Notes: generated by a model not told the origin, from the sequence alone. A stretch of DNA of 64,000 bases from Alphaproteobacteria bacterium MedPE-SWcel (GCA_001874255.1 MPDC01000002.1:62001-126000), one strand, 5' to 3'; numbered from the stretch's first letter, positions 7,848-17,556 are shown. A program made the numbers and translations.

Positions 7848-9409
7848 AAGCTAGATCGCTTCGTCCGGCCCGCGCTGGATTTTTTGCCTTTGAGAAACTA
7901 ATTCAACAGTCGGCCAGTTGGTTGCTTGTACCCATCCCGGCGATTGCCGCCTATTCCGTGGGCCAGACCCAAGGTTGGTGGGTCTTTGCGATCTTGGGAA
8001 TTGTCCTCGGCCTTCTCGGATCCTTTGCCACACGGCTTGAGCAGCTGGCACATGACTACCTTCTCAGTTCCTGTCTGGTCGGACACTGCATTCTGTTCAC
8101 CGCCTCAATGAGCGGTCATGCGTGGCAGCTCGACACGCATATGTTGTTCTTCGCAGTGCTGGCGATCGTTTCGACCCTGGCCAGCCCAAAGGCGTTGATT
8201 CTCGCGACTGTTCTTGTCGCATTGCACCATGTCTCGTTCAGTGTGCTTCTGCCTGCGCTGGTCTATCCGAGCGGCGGTATTCAGGCCAACGTGCAACGTA
8301 CGGTGTTGCATGCGTTGATCGTGGTTCTGGAAACCGGCGTCCTGCTGTTGAGCATGCGGAAAAAGATTGCAGCGGACGCCGCATTGCAAGAACAAACCGC
8401 CTCCGCGACGGAGCAAACCCAAGCGGCCCAGAGGGCGACGAAACTCGCACAGCAGAGCCAGGAAGATGCTCGACGGGTTGCAGATACCCTCAGTCATCAT
8501 CTGGCGGATCTGGCAGATGGAAAACTGGATTGCCGCATCTCTGACCGCTTCCCGGATGAATACGCGTTGCTGCTCGAAAACTTCAATGTCGCCGTGGAGA
8601 AGATTTCCAATACGATTTCGGAAGTGCAGGAAAAAACCCGAACCATCACGGGAGGAGCTGCCGAAATCAGCCGTGCGTCCGACGAACTTTCTCAGCGTAC
8701 AGAAAGCCAGGCTGCGACATTGGAACAGACTGCAGCCGCTCTCGAAGAGCTGACAACATCGGTAAAGTCCGCAGCCGCCGGTGCGCGTGGGGTTGAAGAG
8801 TCGATGCTGAATGCACGGGAAGAGGCCGAAGGGTGCAGTGCTACTGTGAAAACGGCGGTGACAGCCATGCAAAGCATCGAGACGTCCTCAAATCAAATCG
8901 GCCAGATCATTTCTGTCATTGATGACATCGCGTTTCAGACCAATCTTCTGGCATTGAATGCAGGCGTCGAAGCGGCCCGCGCTGGCGAAGCGGGTCGGGG
9001 ATTTGCAGTTGTCGCGTCAGAAGTGAGAGGTCTTGCCCAGCGCTCCGCGAGCGCAGCCACCGAAATCAAGGTCCTCATCACCCAAAGTTCGGACCACGTT
9101 CAAAAGGGTGTCGACCTGGTCGACGAGGCGGGCGTATCAATTGCGCGTATCTCGGAGCGGGTGAACGAAATTGCTGGCTCGATCAGTGGGATTGCCAACG
9201 GCGCATCTGAACAATCAACCGGTATCAGCGAGATCAATGTATCGGTCAGTCAGCTGGACCAGGTCACTCAGCAGAACGCAGCCATGGTAGAAGAAGCCAC
9301 TGCCGTGGGGCAAATGCTGAGCAACGAGGCCGGCGACCTGAGCAAGATCGTCGCTCGTTTTGATCTGGGCGAAAGTGTTGCTTCGCAGCCCGCCCGAAGA
9401 GTCGCGTAG
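7835..9409 (+). CDS. Methyl-accepting chemotaxis protein with multi-pass membrane sensor
   Basis: A chemoreceptor of 524 residues. Instead of a periplasmic ligand domain, the first 180 residues are about six membrane helices with a conserved-looking His pattern (DTHMLFF and ALHHVSF), which could bind a metal or cofactor; that is inference. A short HAMP-like linker precedes the cytoplasmic signalling domain, whose hairpin tip ([20 protein letters not shown]) is the CheA/CheW-binding signature. The C-terminus ends in ASQPARRVA, with no CheR-tethering pentapeptide. A flagellin gene at the far end of the window shows that the organism is probably motile. Confidence 0.93.
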   Translation: MRSLKARSLRPARAGFFAFEKLIQQSASWLLVPIPAIAAYSVGQTQGWWVFAILGIVLGLLGSFATRLEQLAHDYLLSSCLVGHCILFTASMSGHAWQLDTHMLFFAVLAIVSTLASPKALILATVLVALHHVSFSVLLPALVYPSGGIQANVQRTVLHALIVVLETGVLLLSMRKKIAADAALQEQTASATEQTQAAQRATKLAQQSQEDARRVADTLSHHLADLADGKLDCRISDRFPDEYALLLENFNVAVEKISNTISEVQEKTRTITGGAAEISRASDELSQRTESQAATLEQTAAALEELTTSVKSAAAGARGVEESMLNAREEAEGCSATVKTAVTAMQSIETSSNQIGQIISVIDDIAFQTNLLALNAGVEAARAGEAGRGFAVVASEVRGLAQRSASAATEIKVLITQSSDHVQKGVDLVDEAGVSIARISERVNEIAGSISGIANGASEQSTGISEINVSVSQLDQVTQQNAAMVEEATAVGQMLSNEAGDLSKIVARFDLGESVASQPARRVA

Positions 9410-9564
9410 AACAAAGGGGCAGCGATCTGGTTCCTCAGTCTGGACCTCTCACGGTTTCATGACGTCCCTCTGAGAGCGCTTCTGCGGACGCAGGATCGTT
9501 CGTCGTATCCGTTCCGCAGCCCAGGTGGGGTCGGGGATGCGGCGAAATGTAGACTGACGCTGCA

Positions 9565-9605
9565 AAAAAGGCCGCTAATCCTGAGCGAGGGCGGCCGCCT
9601 TGTTC
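9565..9605. terminator. Possible bidirectional terminator between convergent genes
   Basis: An A-rich stretch followed by GGCCGC (9570-9575) pairs with GCGGCC (9591-9596) across a 15-base loop; the outer AAGGC/GCCTT can also pair. It lies between the convergent chemoreceptor and asparaginase genes, where a shared terminator is expected. The loop is long, so support is moderate. Confidence 0.4.
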
Positions 9606-9665
9606 ATTTACATTCCCTGCGTTGGCGGCAACACATCGTCACACACCCCATCTGTCGCCTTGTGA

Positions 9666-10619
9666 TCAAGCCACCCACTCACCGCACAAGCAGGTTTCGA
9701 GTATCCGATGTTGTTCTATTGGGTCCTTTGTGACCGACAGGGCATGGAGCAATTTGGCATATGCGGCCTCGACCGTCATGTCCCGACCGTCAACGACACC
9801 GAACTCGGCCAAGAGAGCGCCCGCGGAATACGTCCCCAGGGAAATGCCCCCCTCTGCGCATTGGCTGACGGCAAGCACCGGTTTTCCAGTGTCACGCGCC
9901 CGCTTCAGCGCAGCCCTGAGGTCGCGGCTTTCGGGTACGGTTCCTGATCCATAGCATCTGAGGACTATGCCATCCGCGCGCTCGGCAGCAAGCGCGATGA
10001 GATCGGCTTGCATACCCGGGGCAACAGCAGCAATCAAAACCGAGACATCCTGATCATAGGGTTGGCCGCCCGGATGCGCAGCTTCGCGCAAGGGTCCAAG
10101 ATCCGAGATTGAGGCCGCAAATGCATCAAAGGCCACAGAATGTGATTTTCGCACCCGCGCCCCGTGCAGGCGTTTTCCGGCGAACTGAACCCAGACACCC
10201 GGTGGTGCCGTGCGAACGGCCTCAAAGGCATCCAACAGGTTGCGGCTGCCGTCGCTGCCGTCTTGGGTCAAAGGAAGCATGGCCCCGGTCAGAACAACCG
10301 GTTTTTGCAAGCCACACAGGCTGAATGTCAGCGCAGCGGCTGTAAACGCCAAGGTGTCGGTACCATGCGTCACGACAAACCCCTCACATTCATCACTGGC
10401 GTCGATGATTTGTGCGATGATCCAGTTCCAATCGGCGGGCGATGCATTTGCGCTGTCGATCAAGGGATCGGCGACAACCACGCGGTAGTCGCCGGAAATG
10501 TCACCCATCTTCTGCAATTGTGCCAGCTCGGCCTCGACGACGCCGCTCTTTGGCGCAAACCCTGTTTCGGTGGAGGCCATGCCAATGGTCCCACCTGTAT
10601 GAATGACGCAAATTGTCAT
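9666..10619 (-). CDS. ansA: L-asparaginase
   Basis: A 317-residue enzyme hydrolysing asparagine to aspartate and ammonia. Both active-site signatures are present: TGGTIGM near residue 9 with the nucleophilic Thr, and HGTDTLAFTA near residue 89 with the second Thr and Asp. The start at 10619 (MTICVIHTGG) places the first motif where the family has it and leaves 22 bases to the upstream gene; the in-frame start at 10661 would overlap that gene. No signal peptide is seen, so it is likely the cytoplasmic type. It follows the tviB-like gene in the same direction and may be co-transcribed, although the two functions are unrelated. Confidence 0.93.
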   Translation of the reverse strand: MTICVIHTGGTIGMASTETGFAPKSGVVEAELAQLQKMGDISGDYRVVVADPLIDSANASPADWNWIIAQIIDASDECEGFVVTHGTDTLAFTAAALTFSLCGLQKPVVLTGAMLPLTQDGSDGSRNLLDAFEAVRTAPPGVWVQFAGKRLHGARVRKSHSVAFDAFAASISDLGPLREAAHPGGQPYDQDVSVLIAAVAPGMQADLIALAAERADGIVLRCYGSGTVPESRDLRAALKRARDTGKPVLAVSQCAEGGISLGTYSAGALLAEFGVVDGRDMTVEAAYAKLLHALSVTKDPIEQHRILETCLCGEWVA

Positions 10620-10641
10620 GTTTCGCCCCGTTTGCCCGCAG

Positions 10642-11970
10642 TCAAAGTCTGAGATCCGCATGCTCTGCCGCTACCACATATTTCAGATCGTAGAGCAGCG
10701 AGTCGTGTTTGCCGAAGGCCCTGATCCCGTCAGCCCCGATGGCCTTGAACGCATCATGCGCCACGGCGACGATGATCCCATCATAAACGCCCGTTTCCGG
10801 CTTTGATGTCAGCTCAAGACCATATTCGGCCTGCGCCTCGGCGGGATCGGCACAGGGGTCGAATATGTCCACATCCGCTCCGAAATCACGCAACCCTTCG
10901 ATCACGTCAACGACCCTTGTGTTTCGCAAATCCGGGCAGTTTTCCTTGAAGGTCAGTCCCATGACGAGAATCCGAGCATCAACCACATGAAGCCGCCGTT
11001 TCAGCATTGCCTTGATCATTTGTTGAGCCACATAGGCTCCCATGCCGTCATTTAACCGCCTGCCGGACAACAATATCTCCGGATGGTACCCAACCTGTTG
11101 CGCTTTGTGGGTCAGGTAATAGGGGTCCACGCCGATGCAATGGCCTCCGACAAGACCGGGGCGAAAATTGAGAAAGTTCCATTTGGTGCCGGCGGCCCTC
11201 AACACGGATTCCGTGTCAATTCCCATCCGGTTGAAAATCATCGCGAGCTCATTGATGAGCGCTATATTGATATCGCGCTGGCTGTTTTCGATGACCTTGG
11301 CGGCTTCGGCGACGCGGATGCTTTCTGCCTTGTAGGTCCCTGCCGAAACGATTTCTGCATAAAGGGCATCGACCCTGTCCGCTGTTTCCGGTGTGGATCC
11401 GGAGGTGATCTTTACGATATCCGGCAGGCGCCGCGTCTTGTCGCCCGGGTTGATCCGTTCCGGGCTGTAGCCAACGCCGAAATCCCGGTTCAGGACCAGA
11501 CCGGAGGTTTCCTCGAGCAGCGGCACACATTCTTCTTCTGTGGCACCGGGAAAGACTGTGGATTCGTAGATGACGATATCGCCGGGCTTCAGGACCTGCC
11601 CTACCGTTCGGCTGGCTGACAACAATGGCCCAAGATCCGGGCGGCGGGTTTCGTCGATGGGGGTCGGGACCGTGACAATATATGTCGTCGCCTCCGAGAT
11701 CTCGGCGATGTCGGACGTCAGGCCCAGGTATTTCGACTGCCGCAAATCCGCCTGATCCAGCTCTCGGGTACGGTCGACGCCCTGAGACAGCTCCGCAATC
11801 CGCCTCGCATCAATGTCGAAACCGATGACCGGGCGATATTTTGCGAATTCAACTGCGAGCGGCAGGCCAACATACCCGAGGCCGATGATGCAAATCTTAT
11901 CTGCTGTCGGGGACTCTTGGGTCAAAACGGGGCCTCCTGCGGCAAGCGGAGCGCTTGCTCCGGGGATCAC
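10642..11970 (-). CDS. tviB: TviB-type UDP-N-acetylglucosamine/galactosamine 6-dehydrogenase
   Basis: A 442-residue nucleotide-sugar dehydrogenase that oxidises the C6 hydroxyl of a UDP-HexNAc to the uronic acid, using two NAD+. The N-terminal Rossmann motif [10 protein letters not shown] is near residue 32, and the catalytic Cys lies in [16 protein letters not shown]. The order of segments ([44 protein letters not shown], and the ending LYDLKYV..ADLRL) follows the Vi-capsule enzyme TviB very closely. Uronic sugars of this kind go into capsule or O-antigen. No other capsule gene is adjacent, so its polymer is made elsewhere. Confidence 0.93.
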   Translation of the reverse strand: MIPGASAPLAAGGPVLTQESPTADKICIIGLGYVGLPLAVEFAKYRPVIGFDIDARRIAELSQGVDRTRELDQADLRQSKYLGLTSDIAEISEATTYIVTVPTPIDETRRPDLGPLLSASRTVGQVLKPGDIVIYESTVFPGATEEECVPLLEETSGLVLNRDFGVGYSPERINPGDKTRRLPDIVKITSGSTPETADRVDALYAEIVSAGTYKAESIRVAEAAKVIENSQRDINIALINELAMIFNRMGIDTESVLRAAGTKWNFLNFRPGLVGGHCIGVDPYYLTHKAQQVGYHPEILLSGRRLNDGMGAYVAQQMIKAMLKRRLHVVDARILVMGLTFKENCPDLRNTRVVDVIEGLRDFGADVDIFDPCADPAEAQAEYGLELTSKPETGVYDGIIVAVAHDAFKAIGADGIRAFGKHDSLLYDLKYVVAAEHADLRL

Positions 11971-12016
11971 CCCTCATAAAACGCTCCCGCCACAGGTTTC
12001 AACCGACTGTGCAACT

Positions 12017-13213
12017 TTATACGACACGCTTCGGGTCGGACGCCATGGACTGAGCAAAGCGCGATATTCTGTCGATGGCCTGCCCCATGAGATCATCGTC
12101 GATGGTCAGCGCGATGCGGACCCAGTCGTTCATATGTTTCCCGAACGACGATCCCGGCATGACGGCAACACCGGTCTGCTCCAGCAAAGCCCAGGCGAAG
12201 GTATCGCAATCCATTCCGAGCGGGCTGACGTCGACCAGTGCAAACATTCCAGCGTCCGGACTATGTACCCGCAGGTTGGTCTCCGCATGCAACCGTTCGG
12301 CAAGACAGGCCGCGCGTGCGGAGTAGCGTTTGACCATTCCCGCAGCGACCGGAGACCCCGCTCTGATCGCTGCCGCGGTCATGTCGGCAATGAACGGCTG
12401 ATTCCCGAACAGCATGGTTTCAGATACCGGCAGAAGCGCATCCATGAACGGCTTTGGACCGATAGCCCACCCGCTCCGCATGCCGGGGGCAGCGTGGGAT
12501 TTTGAAATCGAGGAGACGGCGATCACCCTGTCGGACACCTCGGGCAGGGACAAAGGCGATATGAATTTATTCCCGTGAAAGACGAGATCCTCGTAGACTT
12601 CGTCCGATATCATCCAGAGATCGTGCTCTATTGCGAGCGCGGCAATCGCCTCCAATTCCTGTTTTCGCAGGATTGCACCGGTGGGATTATGGGGCGTGTT
12701 GAGCAGGATCGCCCGTGTTTTTGCGGTGATGCGATCAGCGAGATCATTGGACTGCATGCGGAACCCGTGTTCCGCACGGAGTGGCACGGGCACCATGTCG
12801 GCCCCGGTGGAGCGGATCACTCCTTCGTAGGTGGCATAGAGCGGATCCCCGACGAGCACTTCGTCTCCTGCCTCGGCCACGCCCTGCAAGACGGCATAGA
12901 GCGCGGTCTGGGTCCCCGGAAAGCAAAGGACATTGTCCCGGTCAAACGCCCGCCCGCGGCGATGGGTATATGCCTCGGCCAGCGCGTCACGCAGATCGTT
13001 TTCGCCACGGCCGTTGGAATACTGCGTTCTCCCGGCCCGGAGTGCCGCAATCGCATGTTCAGCCAGTTGTTCCGGTAGGGAGACATCGGGTTCACCGATG
13101 GTCATCTCAATGATATCTGCACCGCCCTCGCTGCGATCGCGAGCTGCCAGATGCAGGTCCCATTTCGCGCCGCCCAAGTCCGCCAGGCGCTGTGTGATAG
13201 AAGTGGTTCTCAT
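12017..13213 (-). CDS. aruH: Class I aminotransferase, arginine-pyruvate transaminase (AruH) type
   Basis: 398 residues from the ATG at 13213, which matches the family N-terminus (MRTTSITQRLADLGGAKWDLH). PLP-fold landmarks: NTPHNPTGA near 165, SDEVYEDLVF near 200, and SISKSHAAPGMRSGW, where the first Lys forms the Schiff base. Several stretches resemble Pseudomonas AruH, which transfers the amino group of arginine to pyruvate giving 5-guanidino-2-oxopentanoate. The next gene encodes the matching type of ThDP decarboxylase, which supports that reading. A general aspartate or branched-chain transaminase is the alternative. Confidence 0.8.
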   Translation of the reverse strand: MRTTSITQRLADLGGAKWDLHLAARDRSEGGADIIEMTIGEPDVSLPEQLAEHAIAALRAGRTQYSNGRGENDLRDALAEAYTHRRGRAFDRDNVLCFPGTQTALYAVLQGVAEAGDEVLVGDPLYATYEGVIRSTGADMVPVPLRAEHGFRMQSNDLADRITAKTRAILLNTPHNPTGAILRKQELEAIAALAIEHDLWMISDEVYEDLVFHGNKFISPLSLPEVSDRVIAVSSISKSHAAPGMRSGWAIGPKPFMDALLPVSETMLFGNQPFIADMTAAAIRAGSPVAAGMVKRYSARAACLAERLHAETNLRVHSPDAGMFALVDVSPLGMDCDTFAWALLEQTGVAVMPGSSFGKHMNDWVRIALTIDDDLMGQAIDRISRFAQSMASDPKRVV

Positions 13214-13320
13214 CTGCAAAACTCTCTGAAACCGCAGGTCTTGCAAGGCGAATGATCGCTTTGCACCCTCTTATTATACAACTGTGCTATAAAAATATAG
13301 ATGACTTCGCATACCAATAC

Positions 13321-13508
13321 GACCACGCGTTCCTTGCCTACCGCGGATCGACTGGAAGCGGCACAAAAGGCCGATGAGCGTCCTCCATGGCAGTGCAGAA
13401 AACCCTGGCGGGGCCGCGATCCGCGAGACTGCAGAGGAGATCGGTGCCCAACGATACCGCCACACCACGACAGTGAGGATGTCAGCGCCGTTTGCCGACG
13501 CCCCGTAG
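13321..13508 (+). pseudogene. Fossil fragment of a Nudix hydrolase (RppH-like)
   Basis: In one frame, from 13347 to a stop at 13506-13508, the sequence reads R-I-D ... ENPGGAAIRETAEEIGAQRY, which contains the C-terminal half of the Nudix box (REx2EExG). Just before it, in another frame, HAFLAYR is followed by two extra bases (GG at 13345-13346); removing them joins the text into an RppH-like order (xFxxxRID...). No full-length frame exists: the start and the rest of the enzyme are missing. It lies in the 350-base gap between the two arginine-pathway genes, opposite to them. Confidence 0.45.
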
Positions 13509-13564
13509 AACGGCGTCATCTCTTGCGGAGCGTCATAAGAGCGGCATGGAGAGATTGGGATGCA

Positions 13565-15136
13565 TCATGCTTTCATATCGATTTCAAGCAGCATTGGACC
13601 TGTGAGGGGCGGCATTTCCGCTAGCGTAGTAGCCAGCTCTGTTGGCTCTGTGCACTTGTAATCAAGCCCATATGCAGAGGCGATCAATCCAAAGTCGGGG
13701 GCGCCCGGATGACATCCGGTGGCCGTGATCCCGGCATCTTCCATTGAATTTGCGATTTCGAGGAAGGCATTGTTGTTCCAGACCACAAAGAGGATCGGAA
13801 GGTTTTCATCACGCGCCACCCCCAGTTCCGGAAGCGTGAATTGCGCCCCGCCGTCGCCCATGAGCGCGATCACCGAGGCTCCGGGATCGGCAAGCGCTGC
13901 ACCGATGGCAGCCGGAATGGCGTATCCGAGCGCGCCGAAACCGGTTGCTCCATTGAACCAGCCGCCTGGTCTGTCGTGATCATAGGCGAGGTTTGCGGCG
14001 TAGATTGCCTGTGTCGAGTCTCCGACCATGACAGATCCCGGCAGGGCGTCGCGCAATGTTTCGACTTGCGCAATCAACTGACCATAGCCCGGCGCCAGTC
14101 GTTCGATTTCGACCCGCGCAGCATCGCGCGCGCCCGCTGCCCGAATTGCACCCTCGGATGTAGATAGGGTCGTCGCCTGCTCCGCGAGCCGGGGCAGACA
14201 ACTGTCGATATCCCCTGCCAAGCCATATTTGGCGGGGTGGCGGGCCAGTTGATCGGGGCAGATATCGATGCGGATCAGGTTGGGCATCTCGGGGTAGGTC
14301 CCGGTGGCGTACATGTCGTAATCGGTGGGCCCCAGCTCTGTGCCCAGCGCGAGCACGCAATCCGCATCCTCCAGCAGCGCTCGCACCGATGTCAGAGACG
14401 GGCTCGCCGCAACGGTGAGCGCGTGACCATGCATCAACCCTCGGGCGTTGACGGTTTGCACAACCGGAGCATCCAGGTTTTCTGCAAGACGTGTCAGCGC
14501 TGCATCCTGTCGCCGACAGCCACCGCCGGCCAAAATCACCGGCCGGATACTGCGAGACAGCTGTTCACAGACCTCGCGCAGATCCGGCTCTTGGCGCATC
14601 ATGGGACTGTTCTCAGAAAGGATCTCGGGGCCGTCCAAGGCCATGACATCGGTCGGAACCTCGATATGAACGGGGCCAGGTCGCCCGCGCAGCGCCTCAA
14701 ATGACCGGGTCAGTGCGTCATCAAGGTCGTCAGCGGACCCTATGTGTTCCGAATGTTTCGCAACGGTGGCTGACAATCCAAGCTGATCGGGCAGCTCATG
14801 CAGCAATCCCAAACCTTTCCCCAGACTGTCGCGCCTGTTCACCCCGGTCACCACCAGCATGGGGATACTGTCCGCCCGCGCCTGAGCCATCGGCGTCAAG
14901 GTGTTCACCAGGCCAGGGCCTGTAATCACGAACACCACACCCGGCTTGCCCGAGACGCGCGCATAGCCATCCGCCATGAAACCGGCGCCCTGTTCATGGC
15001 GTGGCGTGATATGGCGAATATCGGCGCCCTCGATCCCCCGGTAGAGTTCGATTGTATGAACTCCCGGAATGCCAAACACGATGTCGACACCTCGGGCAAC
15101 CAGATTTTCTGCGAGGGCCTGGCCAACGGTTTTCAT
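13565..15136 (-). CDS. aruI: ThDP-dependent decarboxylase, 5-guanidino-2-oxopentanoate decarboxylase (AruI) type
   Basis: A 523-residue member of the acetolactate synthase-like family. The N-terminal domain has the catalytic Glu in RHEQGAGFMADGYARVSGKPG, and the C-terminal domain has the ThDP/Mg motif starting GDGGAQFTLPELG and ending WNNNAF. No regulatory subunit gene is near. Paired with the AruH-like transaminase, it would decarboxylate 5-guanidino-2-oxopentanoate to 4-guanidinobutanal in the arginine transaminase route; the pathway link is inferred from the pair. The following 350-base gap suggests that the two genes were once closer or have separate promoters. Confidence 0.82.
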   Translation of the reverse strand: MKTVGQALAENLVARGVDIVFGIPGVHTIELYRGIEGADIRHITPRHEQGAGFMADGYARVSGKPGVVFVITGPGLVNTLTPMAQARADSIPMLVVTGVNRRDSLGKGLGLLHELPDQLGLSATVAKHSEHIGSADDLDDALTRSFEALRGRPGPVHIEVPTDVMALDGPEILSENSPMMRQEPDLREVCEQLSRSIRPVILAGGGCRRQDAALTRLAENLDAPVVQTVNARGLMHGHALTVAASPSLTSVRALLEDADCVLALGTELGPTDYDMYATGTYPEMPNLIRIDICPDQLARHPAKYGLAGDIDSCLPRLAEQATTLSTSEGAIRAAGARDAARVEIERLAPGYGQLIAQVETLRDALPGSVMVGDSTQAIYAANLAYDHDRPGGWFNGATGFGALGYAIPAAIGAALADPGASVIALMGDGGAQFTLPELGVARDENLPILFVVWNNNAFLEIANSMEDAGITATGCHPGAPDFGLIASAYGLDYKCTEPTELATTLAEMPPLTGPMLLEIDMKA

Positions 15137-15175
15137 CGATCTCTGTCCTTTTTTGATGGTGAGACTGAACGGTGC

Positions 15176-15808
15176 TCAATCAGGCTGAGCAAGCTCAAGT
15201 ATGGCGAAAATCGCGAACTCGGCGACGTCAATCAGCCGGGCGGCCGGCAGCATATCGGGCAACATCGACCCTTCGAGCCAGAGCCCGTCCAGAACGGCGT
15301 TGCAGGCAATGGCCTTTTGTTCGATGCGGGCCGGGTCTGCGTGGTTGCCCTGAGATCTCAGCGCTTCGACAATCAGAGGTTCCAGCGCATCGCGAAACCC
15401 GAGGTATGTGTCCATGTGGATCTGCTTCATGCGGGCATCATGCGGCACCATCTGAATGAAGCCCGCCCAAACCTGTAGCGCGGCGCCATCGGTGACCGGC
15501 GGTGAAAGAGTATCCGTTATACACTGTTTGATCCGCTCTTTCAGCGGCCGCGCGGTATCGGTCGCAGCCGAGAGGGAGACCTGTGCCATTTTGTGCATAT
15601 GAAACGCATAAGCCGCATACATCAGGTCTTCTTTTGTTTTAAAGTGATGGCGGATGAGGCTGAATGCGACGCCCGCCTCAGCCGATATTTCCCGCACTGT
15701 CGCCGCGGAGACGCCTTTTCGCGCGATGACACGCAGGGTGGCCTCGATCAGCTGAACCCGACGTTGCTCTGGGCTCTCACGACGAAATTTTGGTTTGCTT
15801 TCAGGCAT
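15176..15808 (-). CDS. TetR/AcrR-family regulator, BetI-like
   Basis: A protein of 210 residues. The start at 15808 has GGAG six bases upstream. The N-terminal helix-turn-helix reads GVSAATVREISAEAGVAFSLIRHHFKTKEDL, the typical TetR form, followed by an all-helical ligand domain in which TYLGFRDALEPLI and NAVLDGLWLEGSM resemble BetI-type regulators. It is directly upstream of the AruI-like gene on the same strand (39 bases), so it probably controls the arginine-transaminase genes in response to a pathway compound. The spacer to modA at 15809-16078 would hold its promoter. Confidence 0.9.
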   Translation of the reverse strand: MPESKPKFRRESPEQRRVQLIEATLRVIARKGVSAATVREISAEAGVAFSLIRHHFKTKEDLMYAAYAFHMHKMAQVSLSAATDTARPLKERIKQCITDTLSPPVTDGAALQVWAGFIQMVPHDARMKQIHMDTYLGFRDALEPLIVEALRSQGNHADPARIEQKAIACNAVLDGLWLEGSMLPDMLPAARLIDVAEFAIFAILELAQPD

Positions 15809-16020
15809 GCAAAGCTCCACACATTTACTGCACGTTTGTACAATAAAGCCCCGGAGGCAAGCTGTTTCTTACTTTGACGACGCGAGCAGACCTGACGAAA
15901 GAACCGCACATTGCTCCGATCGCGTCAAATTGGTGGGATCAAAGCGGACCCCGGAACCTGTCGGGACGCGCCCCAAAGGCAGAGTAGAACGCGGCCTTTG
16001 GTCGTTCGAAATAAGCGATT

Positions 16021-16034
16021 GCACCACATGGTGC
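16021..16034. promoter_or_regulatory. Inverted repeat GCACCA-CA-TGGTGC upstream of modA
   Basis: Perfect 6-base arms around two bases, 45 bases before the modA start and about 210 bases from the divergent tetR start. It could be an operator for the neighbouring TetR protein or for a molybdate regulator. It does not look like the classical ModE box. Confidence 0.35.
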
Positions 16035-16078
16035 GGCTTCATAGGTTTGCAAGACAAACTCCCGATCGGTTGCGCAAT

Positions 16079-16852
16079 ATGACGTTTCAAAAACCAAATC
16101 TATGCGCAGGGCTCATACTTCTGACTTTGGGCAGTCTTTTCATCGACCCGCGGCCCGTTCTGGCTGACACACTTCGTGTCTTTGCGGCCGCGAGCGTAAA
16201 GACAGCATTGGACGAGACGATCGAGGAGTTTCAGCAAGAGTCCGGACATACCGTGCTGGCATCCTACGGAGGATCGTCGGCATTGGCGCGGCAGATTTCG
16301 CTCGGTGCACCGGCCGACATCTTCCTCTCTGCCAATGAGGCCTGGATGGACTATCTGGCTGAGAAACACCTGTTGGTTGAGGGCAGCCGGGAAGATTTGT
16401 TCCGAAACGCGCTGGTCGTCGTGGCCGCTCGGGCTGAGGACACGCTGAAGACCCTATCTGACTTGCCGACAGCCTTGCACCAAAAGCGTTTGGCCATGGC
16501 GCAAACGGATGCAGTTCCTGCCGGGATCTATGGCAAATCCGCACTGCAATCATCCGGTGTCTGGGAACGGCTTGCGCCCTTTGTCGCGGAAACGGACAAT
16601 GTGCGGGCAGCGCTGGCGCTTGTCGCAACCGGAGCCGCCCCATACGGTATTGTATATGCAACAGACGCGAGGGCAGAACCGAGGGTCTCTATCGCGCTAC
16701 ATATTGATGACAGCCTGCATGCCCCTATTGTATATCCGGTTGCAGCACTCAAACCTTCAGATGCCGGGGATGCTTTCTTGAAATTCCTTCACTCTTCGCG
16801 CGCTCAGCATCTGTTTGGTGAACAAGGTTTCTTACCAGTGCAGTCCAATTGA
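16079..16852 (+). CDS. modA: Molybdate ABC transporter substrate-binding protein ModA
   Basis: A periplasmic molybdate/tungstate-binding protein of 257 residues. The signal peptide (LCAGLILLTLGSLFIDPRPVLA) precedes a mature start DTLRVFAAASVKTALDE, the hallmark of ModA, where the Ser side chain binds the oxyanion. Later stretches SYGGSSALARQISLGAPADIFLSAN and YGIVYATDA fit the family, as does the length. The start at 16079 is set by the signal peptide; the open frame reaches further up without a protein-like sequence. The stop shares one base with modB. Confidence 0.95.
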   Translation: MTFQKPNLCAGLILLTLGSLFIDPRPVLADTLRVFAAASVKTALDETIEEFQQESGHTVLASYGGSSALARQISLGAPADIFLSANEAWMDYLAEKHLLVEGSREDLFRNALVVVAARAEDTLKTLSDLPTALHQKRLAMAQTDAVPAGIYGKSALQSSGVWERLAPFVAETDNVRAALALVATGAAPYGIVYATDARAEPRVSIALHIDDSLHAPIVYPVAALKPSDAGDAFLKFLHSSRAQHLFGEQGFLPVQSN

Positions 16853-17556
16853 TGCAGGAAAGCTACCTATGGCTCGGCCCCAATGAGTGGCTTGCTGTCC
16901 GCCTCTCGATAAAAGTGGCCTTCTGGGCGACGCTGATCAGCCTCCCTCTTGGGGTCATGGTGGCCTATAGTCTTGCGCGATGGACGTTCCCGGGCAAGCA
17001 GATCCTGAATGGGCTGGTTCATTTGCCTCTCATCCTGCCCCCGGTCGTTACCGGCTACCTGTTGCTGCTGACCTTTGGTCCTATGGGGCCAATCGGGCGG
17101 TTGCTCGAACCTCTTGGGCTATCTGTCGCCTTTCGCTGGACCGGGGCATCGCTCGCGGCGGGCATCATGGGGTTTCCACTACTGGTCCGGTCCTTGCGTC
17201 TCTCGTTCGAGCTGATTGACCCCGGTCTGGAGCGGGCCGCTGCGACGCTCGGCGCCTCGCCTGCGTGGATCTTCATGAGCGTTTCACTGCCATTGGCTTT
17301 GCCAGGCCTTCTTGCGGGATCCATGCTGGCCTTTGCAAAAGCGATGGGAGAATTCGGCGCCACCATAACCTTCGTGGCGAATATCCCCGGTGAGACCCAG
17401 ACTTTGCCGTCCGCCATCTACGCGCTGTTGCAGGTTCCCGGCGGTGAAGCGCCCGCGCTGAGGCTGATCCTGGTCTCCGTCGTCGTTTCATTCTCGGCAC
17501 TTCTTCTGTCGGAGTTTCTGAACCGGCGACTTGCCTCGGGCCTGAGGCGGACATGA
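16852..17556 (+). CDS. modB: Molybdate ABC transporter permease ModB
   Basis: A 234-residue inner-membrane permease with about five helices. The ABC-permease coupling loop is seen as EAA-like ERAAATLGASPAWIFMSVSLPLALPG near 130-155, followed by FAKAMGEFGATITFVANIPGETQT, typical of ModB. It starts at the ATG that overlaps the modA stop (TGATG) and overlaps modC by four bases, so modABC is one translation unit. Confidence 0.95.
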   Translation: MQESYLWLGPNEWLAVRLSIKVAFWATLISLPLGVMVAYSLARWTFPGKQILNGLVHLPLILPPVVTGYLLLLTFGPMGPIGRLLEPLGLSVAFRWTGASLAAGIMGFPLLVRSLRLSFELIDPGLERAAATLGASPAWIFMSVSLPLALPGLLAGSMLAFAKAMGEFGATITFVANIPGETQTLPSAIYALLQVPGGEAPALRLILVSVVVSFSALLLSEFLNRRLASGLRRT

